Shown here: positions 22,150 through 30,100 of the stretch, in pieces | How the letters are laid out: each line of letters opens with the position of its first letter | How positions within the stretch are numbered: position 1 is the stretch's first letter | From: Chloroflexota bacterium | Lineage (GTDB): Bacteria; Chloroflexota; Anaerolineae; Anaerolineales; E44-bin32 | Length of the DNA: 31,902 nt | Assembly: GCA_026390045.1 (NCBI GenBank) | Contig: JAPLGR010000191.1 | Coordinates: forward strand, 1-31,902 | Direction of reading: 5' to 3' | Notes under the pieces: generated by a model | Database searches by the model: none | What the model saw: the letters and a program-made list of their open reading frames with translations, nothing else | What the model was told of the DNA's origin: nothing | Position numbers and translations under genes: made by a program

Positions 22150-23241
22150 CTAGTCCGCCGACTGCAGATTCCGGGCAATGGCACGGTCCACCTTGCCCAT
22201 TGGGAACTCCTCCAATTGCTCCGGCCTCACCCAGCGCACCGCGCTATGCACGCGTGCCACAGGCCGGCCGCGCCTCACGCTGCACTCGTACGCGTGTACG
22301 GTGACGCGGTAGTGTGTGTAGGCGTGCTCGAAGACCCCCAGTCTCGCTCCCACGCTGACCGTGATCCCCAACTCCTCTTTCAACTCGCGCCGCACACAGG
22401 CGGCGAGAGACTCGCCCCGCTCACGCTTCCCTCCTGGAAACTCCCACAGCCCGCCCAGCAGTCGTCCCTCCGGACGGCGCGCAATCAGCACCTTGCCCCT
22501 GCTCCTGAGGACTGCCGCGCCTACGATCCGATGGGGAATTGCCGCCTTTGGCTTGAGCACCGGACGCCGATCCTGTGTGCCCCGGGCAAATGACAAGCAG
22601 GCAGAGCGGATCGGGCAGAACCCGCACTTGGGACCTCGCGGCAGGCACACCATTGCCCCGAGGTCCATCAGGGCCTGATTGAACGCGGCCGCTTTCCCGC
22701 GCGGGAGCAGACTCTCTGCATGAGCGCGGATTCTTCGCTCCCCCGTCGGGGTGCGAGGATCCACTCGCAGATCGATCAACCGCGCCAGGACGCGCTGAAG
22801 GTTCCCATCAATGGCGATCTCATCCTGGCCGAAGGCCAGGGCGCTGATGGCAGCGGCCGTGTAGCACCCGATGCCGGGGAGTTGCTCCAGCTCGCGCGCG
22901 GTGCAGGGCAGGCTGTCTTTCCCTTGCGCCACAAGTCCCTTCGCGGCCCGCAGCAGATTCAACACACGCCGGTAGTAGCCGAGGCCCTCCCATGACTGCA
23001 GCACCTCATCCGTGGACGCGGCGGCCAGGTCCTTCATCCGCGGGAAACGCTTCATCCAGCGACGGTAGTACGGGATGACCGCCTCTACCCGGGTCTGCTG
23101 CAGCATGATCTCCGAGACCCAAACGGCGTAGGGATCTTTCCGGCCGCGCCATGGCAACCGGCGCGCGTTGCTCGCGTACCAGCGGAGGAGCGCGCGGGCG
23201 GTGGTCTGCGCTTGGTGGGACAACCTCGGATCGGGAGTCAC
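22150..23241 (-). CDS. mutY: Adenine DNA glycosylase MutY with complete C-terminal Nudix box
   Basis: 363 aa base-excision repair enzyme removing A mispaired with 8-oxoguanine. The HhH-GPD domain shows catalytic Glu44 in SEIMLQQTRVE, the hairpin-helix LPGIGCYTAAAI with Tyr127, and catalytic Asp145 in AIDGNLQRV. The iron-sulfur cluster cysteines follow C-x6-C-x2-C-x5-C (199, 206, 209, 215). The C-terminal domain (from about 236) has the recognition loop HAYTHYRVTVHAY, resembling the FSH loop of MutY, and a complete Nudix box: G271-x5-E277-x7-REL-x-EELGI (285-293). Most MutY C-terminal domains have lost these catalytic residues. I choose the GTG at 23239-23241, seven bases after the sensor-kinase stop; no Shine-Dalgarno is visible, so coupling is likely. 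Confidence 0.93.
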   Translation of the reverse strand: MTPDPRLSHQAQTTARALLRWYASNARRLPWRGRKDPYAVWVSEIMLQQTRVEAVIPYYRRWMKRFPRMKDLAAASTDEVLQSWEGLGYYRRVLNLLRAAKGLVAQGKDSLPCTARELEQLPGIGCYTAAAISALAFGQDEIAIDGNLQRVLARLIDLRVDPRTPTGERRIRAHAESLLPRGKAAAFNQALMDLGAMVCLPRGPKCGFCPIRSACLSFARGTQDRRPVLKPKAAIPHRIVGAAVLRSRGKVLIARRPEGRLLGGLWEFPGGKRERGESLAACVRRELKEELGITVSVGARLGVFEHAYTHYRVTVHAYECSVRRGRPVARVHSAVRWVRPEQLEEFPMGKVDRAIARNLQSAD

Positions 23242-23248
23242 GGACCGG

Positions 23249-26200
23249 CTACGGAGCTGTCGTTTCTGCAGATTCGGGGCCCAGCGCCTTGCGCACCGCA
23301 CGGGCGAGCTTGGTCCTGCTGAGGGGCTTCTGCATCCATTGCACTTGACCTGATTCGAGGAGTTCGCGGGTGTTTCCCAGTGGGTAGCCGGTCATCAGCA
23401 GGAAGCGCTGCTCGGGCGCGGTGGCCTGAAGTGCCCGCACCAGATCGCTGCCGCCCATGACCGGCATCACCAGATCGCTCAGCACAAGGTCGATGCGTTC
23501 CGCGTCGCGCGCGTAGACCGCAAGTGCCTGTTGGCCATCGGAGGCTTCCAGGACCTGGTAGCCCAGTGCCTTGAGAATCTCACAAACGCTCGCCCGCGTC
23601 GCATCGTTGTCCTCCACAACCAGGACCGTCTCCCCGTTGCCTCGCACAACATCGGGCTCCTCAGCCGGCGTGGTCTCCACAACCGGGACGCTGTGCGCCG
23701 GGAAGTACACGTTGAACGTTGTCCCTCCATTGAGCGGGCTGGTGACGCCGATGTGCCCATGATGCTGCTGAACGATACCGTAGACCTGAGACAGGCCAAG
23801 CCCACTGGCGTGAGCCGGGGACTTGGTGGTAAAGAAGGGTTCGAAGATGTGAGGCATCACCTCGGGCTTGATCCCTGTGCCAGTGTCCGCCACCGACATA
23901 CGGACCCACGCGCCCGGCCCCATGTCCGGCGTCGGCGGCGTATCACCTTCCTGCAGCATTAGGTCCGACAGCGTGAAGCGCAGATCGCCACCGTCCGGCA
24001 TGGCTTCGCGCGCGTTCAATGCCAGGTTGATGCACACCTGCCGTATCCGCGCTGGGTCGCCGTTGAGCATGAGGCTTTCGTCCTCGGTCACCACGCGCAC
24101 GCGGATGGTCTCGGGCAGCGTGCGCATCAACAGGCCCTCCATCTCTCGCATGAAGGGCACCAAGTCAAAGGGGTGCTGCTCCATCACCGTCTGCCGGCTG
24201 AAGTCCAGGATCTGCTGGATCAATTGGGCGGCTCGCTGCCCTTGCTGGGTGATCGTCCGCAGGCGTTCCACGTCCTGCGCGCTCCGGGTCGGCGACTGCA
24301 GGAGCAGTTCGGCGTACAGGAGGATGACCGAGATGATGTTGTTGAAGTCGTGGGCAAGGCCGGCGGCCAGTTGACCCACTGCGGCCAAGCGTTCCTGCGA
24401 CCGCTGCTGCACCTGTGCCGAGCGTTCACTGGTGACATCGCGGACCTGGACGATCCATCCGGCTGTCTCATCGCCTTCGCCGAGCCGCAGGGCCGCCACC
24501 TCGAATACTTTGCGCAGTCCGGCCTCCAGCCGGACCTCGTGCCATCCGGGCTGGCTGGCGGTCACCAGCATCCGTTCCAGGGGGTGTCCGCCGATGTGCT
24601 GCAGCGTGGCCGTCGTGGGCCAGCGTCCCAGTTCCGGAAGGTAGTCCCGCGCCAGGGCATTCGCCAGGATCACGCGCTTGTCGCCGCCCAGCAAGGCCAC
24701 GCCCTGAGGCAGATTCTCTACCAGCCTCCCCAGGCGTTGCTGTTCGGCCTCCAAGGCCCCGCGGAGCATGGCCTGGTGGAGTGCCACGGCCAGTTGATTG
24801 CCGACCTCGCGCACCAGCTGCTCGGTATCCATGTTGAAGGCCGATCGACGCTGAGAGGCGAGATTGACCTCGCCGATCAGCTCGCTATCTGCCACCAGCG
24901 GGACGGTGAGGAAACTCTTGATTCCCGCCTCCAGCACCTTCTGGCGCATGGGCGTCAGATTCGGCAGGGTGCTCAAGTCGTCAATCCGGCGGGCCTCGCC
25001 CGCCTGCAGATCGTCAATCGGCCCGTAGTCCTCGAGCGCGATCACGGCCCCCGCCTCGAATCCCAAGACGTGTGCACCTTCGGCCGTCAGGATCCGCCCC
25101 TCCCCGCGCCCGGGGTCAAACAGGATCAGGCTGGCCTGCTCGCACCCTACCAGGGCGCGCAAGCGCGAGAGGCCTGCATCGGCAATGTCCACCATCGAGC
25201 GTGCTGCCAGAATGGAACGGTCGATCTCCTGCAACGTCTCCAGCCGCTGATTGACCTCCACCAGCGCATGCGTGCGGTCGGCCACCTTGCGCTCCAGGTC
25301 CTCGTTCGCCTTCTGAAGCGCCTGCTCGGCCCGCCGTCGTTCCAGAAGTTCCTGCTGCGCCATCCCGTAGAGCCGGGCGTTCTCGATGGCGATCGCCACC
25401 TGATCCGCAAGCAGCAGAAGCAGCCGGGTATCCTCCGGCTCAAATGTGTGCGGCTCCTCATAGGCGGCGTTGAGCACACCTACCACGCGCAACCCAACCT
25501 TGAGCGGGACGCATGCCAGCGCGCCGGGCCAGCCTTTCGGGTCCCCGGGGTAATTCGGATCGCGGCGGACATCGGGCAGCAGGATCATCTCCCCTGTCCT
25601 CGCCACCTTGTAGGTCGAGCCATGACGGCGGGGCTCTGTCGCCGCTGCGGCGACCACGGGACGGCTCCGATGTGAGGCAGCCAGCGTGAGCTGATCATCG
25701 GCGTACAGGAAGATGTGCGCGTCCATGAGGCCCGGGAGCAGCTCGAATGCGGCGCTCATCACGGCATCCAGGACGCTCTCCACCTCAAGGCGCTTGGTCA
25801 GGCTCAAGCTCAGCTGATAGAGCGACTCTAGCTGGAGGGCGTGGCGCTCAATTGTGCTCCGCTGCTCCTGCAGGCGCGCGGCCATGGCATTCATCGATTC
25901 GGCCACCCGCCCAATGTCATCCCGGCGGTAGACCGGAATCTGGTGATCCAGCTCGCCGCGCCCAAGTGCCTCAGCTCCCCGCTGCAGTGTCTCCACGGGT
26001 TGGAAGATCAGCACCTTCAAGCGCCACCAGGTGAGTACCGCCGCGACCGCGCCAATCAGCAGGAGTGCGCCTCCTATGGCCGCCAGCGTCCCGACTGAAG
26101 CCCGGAAAGCATCGGCCTGCGGCATCGATGTCACGACCACCCACTCTGTGCCCGGGATGGGCGTCCCATTGCAGAGAGATGTCCTGTTGTGCAGATCCTG

Positions 26201-26938
26201 ACACTCTGGGAGGAATGTCGCCTGTGCGACCTGCGACAGGGAAAGCGTAGCGGGATCGTCCCCTGCGCGGGCGTCGTTCGGTGACAGGCTCACATCCGGA
26301 TGGGCAATGACACGGCCAGCGTTGTCCATCACGAAGGCTTCGCCAGCCATCAGCTCCACACGACTCACAATCCGCCACAGGGCACTGATCCGCACGCGCG
26401 CGGCAATCACACGGCCACCCTCCCCCGGTTCCGCCATCACGAGGTAGGGCTCTTGGGCAAGGGAGAGCTCCGGGTTACCAAGATAGGACGTGCCGTCGTG
26501 CGCCGTCGTGAACCACGGCGATGCCAGGAGGTCAGATTGGGCGGCAAGAATCGACTGATCGTGAAACGCCTCCGCAATCAACGCACCATCCGATTCGAGA
26601 TAGACAACCTCCAGGAGGGCGTCATGCTGATCCAGCACTAGGCCCGCCAGCTCCGGGTCGGCCTTCAGCGCCGGTTCGCCCAGGGCATCCAGAGTCCTCA
26701 GATCCTCCTGCGTGTGCAGGATGAAGTCCGCCACTTCCTGCGCGATGCTCTGCCCAGTCTCCCCCAGCCGAGCCCGCCAGGAAGCCTCCTCATTCCGCAT
26801 CAGCAGGTAAGATGCAAACCCGCCACCCACGACCAGCGCGATGAGCAGCGAGGTCCAGGAGACAAGCACAAGCCTTGAGCGCAAGCCCAGGCCGGCGCTT
26901 GATGACTTCCTTGGTTTGACGGGCGGAGATGAGCCCAT
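23249..26938 (-). CDS. Large hybrid sensor histidine kinase (Cache-HAMP-GAF-GAF-PAS-HisKA-HATPase-REC)
   Basis: 1229 aa membrane sensor. From the N-terminus: TM1 (about 23-47), an extracytoplasmic Cache-like sensor (50-280) with two Cys (246, 256), TM2 (281-303), HAMP (304-360), a GAF domain (about 380-525), coiled coil (526-575), a second GAF (575-725), a PAS-like segment (735-840), HisKA with phospho-acceptor His863 in LAHDFNNIIS, HATPase with NLALNAREAM (N box), DTGTGI and GLGLSQVYGIV, and a receiver with acidic pocket VVEDND, phospho-acceptor Asp1155 in LVLSDLVMPVMGG, Thr1183 and Lys1204. The HDFNN form and terminal receiver are typical of NtrB-like hybrid kinases. The ATG at 26936-26938 is fixed by GGGAGGGAG just upstream; an in-frame upstream start is unsupported. 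The ligand and output regulator are unknown. It runs directly into mutY. Confidence 0.93.
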   Translation of the reverse strand: MGSSPPVKPRKSSSAGLGLRSRLVLVSWTSLLIALVVGGGFASYLLMRNEEASWRARLGETGQSIAQEVADFILHTQEDLRTLDALGEPALKADPELAGLVLDQHDALLEVVYLESDGALIAEAFHDQSILAAQSDLLASPWFTTAHDGTSYLGNPELSLAQEPYLVMAEPGEGGRVIAARVRISALWRIVSRVELMAGEAFVMDNAGRVIAHPDVSLSPNDARAGDDPATLSLSQVAQATFLPECQDLHNRTSLCNGTPIPGTEWVVVTSMPQADAFRASVGTLAAIGGALLLIGAVAAVLTWWRLKVLIFQPVETLQRGAEALGRGELDHQIPVYRRDDIGRVAESMNAMAARLQEQRSTIERHALQLESLYQLSLSLTKRLEVESVLDAVMSAAFELLPGLMDAHIFLYADDQLTLAASHRSRPVVAAAATEPRRHGSTYKVARTGEMILLPDVRRDPNYPGDPKGWPGALACVPLKVGLRVVGVLNAAYEEPHTFEPEDTRLLLLLADQVAIAIENARLYGMAQQELLERRRAEQALQKANEDLERKVADRTHALVEVNQRLETLQEIDRSILAARSMVDIADAGLSRLRALVGCEQASLILFDPGRGEGRILTAEGAHVLGFEAGAVIALEDYGPIDDLQAGEARRIDDLSTLPNLTPMRQKVLEAGIKSFLTVPLVADSELIGEVNLASQRRSAFNMDTEQLVREVGNQLAVALHQAMLRGALEAEQQRLGRLVENLPQGVALLGGDKRVILANALARDYLPELGRWPTTATLQHIGGHPLERMLVTASQPGWHEVRLEAGLRKVFEVAALRLGEGDETAGWIVQVRDVTSERSAQVQQRSQERLAAVGQLAAGLAHDFNNIISVILLYAELLLQSPTRSAQDVERLRTITQQGQRAAQLIQQILDFSRQTVMEQHPFDLVPFMREMEGLLMRTLPETIRVRVVTEDESLMLNGDPARIRQVCINLALNAREAMPDGGDLRFTLSDLMLQEGDTPPTPDMGPGAWVRMSVADTGTGIKPEVMPHIFEPFFTTKSPAHASGLGLSQVYGIVQQHHGHIGVTSPLNGGTTFNVYFPAHSVPVVETTPAEEPDVVRGNGETVLVVEDNDATRASVCEILKALGYQVLEASDGQQALAVYARDAERIDLVLSDLVMPVMGGSDLVRALQATAPEQRFLLMTGYPLGNTRELLESGQVQWMQKPLSRTKLARAVRKALGPESAETTAP

Positions 26939-27008
26939 CAGTCTCCCTCCCTGGTGGATTGTGGGCGGAATTGGCGGCAACGGCAAGGCCCCACCCGCGG
27001 GCCCTGGC

Positions 27009-27027
27009 AGTGTGCGAGTTGCACACT
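27009..27027 (-). promoter_or_regulatory. Perfect 19-bp dyad upstream of the sensor kinase
   Basis: AGTGTGC-GAGTT-GCACACT is a perfect 7-bp inverted repeat with a 5-base centre, about 70-90 bases before the kinase start codon in the 188-bp gap after the surface-protein gene. It could be an operator or a leader hairpin. No recognisable -35/-10 pair was found around it. Confidence 0.35.
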
Positions 27028-27126
27028 TCGGACCAGAGGCGGTCGCCAGCTGAGAGACGGGGGACCTGCTGAGAGTGGAATCGGCGGTAGCGGGTGTCCG
27101 GACAGCCGGCAGGGCCAATCCCCGGC

Positions 27127-30100
27127 CTATTCCTCAGCCACCTCGATCAACACGGCCTGGACAGCGATGCGGTGGAGATACTTTCCGGTGGCCTCGTCAT
27201 AGGTGCGGCAGGTGATCAGTGTCAGCCAGGCCTGATCCTTATGCCCCAGCGACCGCAAGTCACCGCCGTTCACGCGGGCAATGGTGCGGACTTTGTAGAC
27301 ATAGCGAAGGCCATACGCGTGCACCACGACTCGATCGCCCCAGCGCAGATCTGCCAGCTCGGCAAATGGGCCGGGTCGTCCATTGGGCAGTGTGACGTGG
27401 GCCGTGAGCGCGGAATTGCCTCGGTGCGTCGGGTAGGCCGTGCCTTCCAGGTACCCTGCCTGGGCACCGAGCCAGGTCAGATCCCATCCGGCTTCCTCGG
27501 CAGGGATGCCCACGATCGGGATGCTGATTCCAAGCGCGGGGATCTCCAGCGTCAAGTCACCTACGTCCGCAAGGTGTGACTGGCCCTCCAACTGTGTGAC
27601 GCGGCCGGGCGCAAAGCCAGTCTCCGGCAACCGGGGCACGCGCACCGTCACGTCTGCCGTCACGCCATACAGGTCGACGCCGGTGGCCGGATCGTAGCGC
27701 CGTTCGGCGGCCAGTGTGTTGTGGAGCGAGAGGTTCAACGAAGCGGGCGGATTGTCGGGAAGGCTGGTCCACTCCAGCCGGGCCATGTTGGTCACACCGT
27801 CTCCGGGCCCCAGGTTGCCCATCGTCGCCTGGAACTGTACGGTCGCCGTCTCTCCCAGGCCGAAATCATCCCAGGTGACGATCAGCGTCGGCGCTCCCGA
27901 TTCATCTGAGACGGCGGTCGGGCCGCTGATCGCGGCCAGGCTTCCCGGGACGTAGGTCAGGCCCACCGGGACAACATCCACGAGACGCAGGTCGAACGCT
28001 GCACTGTCGCTGCTCGCATCCTGTTCGATGGTAAGAGTGAAGGTGATCGGCGCTCCAGGCGGAGCCGACATCGGTGCGGCGGTCTTGGACAGCGTTAGCG
28101 TCGGCTCGACCAGGGTGACTTCCTGCGCGTTCTCGACCAGCTGGCCGCCCACCCACGTCCAGGTGACTCCGTTGTTCAGATTGACGCCGCGCACGTTCCC
28201 GGCATTGTCAATCGCCACCGCGGAGTAGAGCAGCGTCAGCGTCGCATCACCAGGCCCGGCGTTGGTCATCGTTCCCAAGTTGAAGGTCACGCGCCGGCCC
28301 TGATCTTCCGCATTGCCACTTCCGGCGGGTTCCTCGGCCACGCCCGGCGAGGAGCATGCAGCGGCAAAGTCTCCTGTTGTCGTCAGCCCCGACGAGGACG
28401 TCAGCGACAGGCACTCCACGAACGCAAGTCCCCTGTCCAGGACGTCCGTCAGAACCGCCGAGGGCATCGTTCCCACCGGGATTGTCATGACCACCCGGTA
28501 CGTCAAGATTTCTCCAATGGCCGCCTGCAGACCGGTGGTGTGCGTCTGACTGGTAGCAGACAGCTCCTTGGTGAGGTCGTAGTCGGGCAACGTCACCAGG
28601 TTGTCGGTGTCGGTGGCGGTGTTGTCCGCCGGATTCTGATCCGGGCCGTTGGCGCCGTTGTCGGCAATGGTGGAGGTGTTGACGACCGAGGATACGAGAG
28701 GCGGGTCGTTGACGACCACGACGAAGTTGACCGTTCCACCGACGCCGGCGGCCAGATCACCGATGGTGTAAGTACACGCGGTTCCGGCCGGCGATCCGGG
28801 TGCGCACGACCAACCCGTCGGCGAAACAAAGGTCGTTCCGGCCGGCACGGTCTCCGAGATGACTACGCCGCTGGCATCCTGATCACCGGCGTTGCTGTAG
28901 GTCAGAACGTAGGTCAGTGTCTCGCCCGGCGAAATGATGCTCAGCATGTCGGTCTTGGCAATCACCAAGTCGGGTGCGGCGTCGACGGTGTCCACGTCGG
29001 TGGCGGTGTTGTTGCCGGGCGTCGGATCGGGTCCGACGCTGCCGTCATCGTGCGCCTCAGCCGTGTTGGTCAGCGATTCGACGCCCGAGGGCAACGGATT
29101 GTTGACCCGCACGGTCACCGTGCGGAAGACGCTCGTCGCAGCAGCCAGGTTGAACGTCGGCCAGGTCACGACCCCGGGACTACTTTCGGAGCCACCGTTG
29201 CTTGCTGAAATGAACGCCGTGTTCGACGGCAGTGTGTCCGTCAGAAGGACATTGGGCGCCGTGGCGTTGCCGTCGTTGTAGACCGTGACTGTGTACGTGA
29301 GCGTGTTGCCGGGCGATGCGCTCAATCGCCCGTCGTCCTTCGACACCTGCAAGTCCGGGCCGGTCACGGTCACGGGCGCCGTGGTCGTCGTCCGGTAGTC
29401 GTCGACGCCTCCGGCGCCGGTGCGTTCGTCCCCACTCGAGCCGCTCAGGGAGGTCCAGCTAAGGTCGACGTCATTCGAAAGGATGTCGCCAATGTCTACG
29501 CTGCCCGGCCCCCCCACCGTCACCTGGTAGCTGATGACACTCGACTGGCCGAGGGCCAGCGTCGTCCATGAGGCCCTTAGCGTTGGGGCGCCGCTCGCAT
29601 CCAAGACGGCCGGCACGCCGGATACGTTGGCCAGCGAACCGGCGACATACGTCAGGCCGGGTGGCATCACCGTATCCGACAGACTCAGGTCGAAGGCATC
29701 GGCTGTACTCCCGCCTGCATGGGAGACCGTGATCCGATAGGTGATCGGCTGCCCGAATCCAGGCGTCGGATCGTCCACCACCTTCGCCAGCTGCAATTCC
29801 GGTTCGGTGACCGTGAGGGTGCGCACTCCGCCGGCAACGATCGCGTCGCCGGTCTGAGGATTCACATAGACCAGGCTGGCCGCATTGGCCAGCAGTGTCC
29901 CGTTCTGGTTGCCAGCAACGTTGAGCACCCGGGCGCGCACGCGAACCACGAACTGGTTCCGCGCGCTGCCGTTGGCCGGACCCGAGCCGTTGGTTTGCAC
30001 ATCGCCAAACTGGAATTCGAGCGTCACGCCTGAGGCGCCCACCACACATGCCGGGCAGGTGGGCGTCGAGGTCAACGTCCCGTTGTAGTCAGCCGGCAGG

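Noticed and set aside
24173..25675. 500-codon plus-strand open frame inside the sensor kinase gene
   Set aside because: It is antisense to the HisKA/PAS/GAF coding region, with no recognisable domain or ribosome-binding site.
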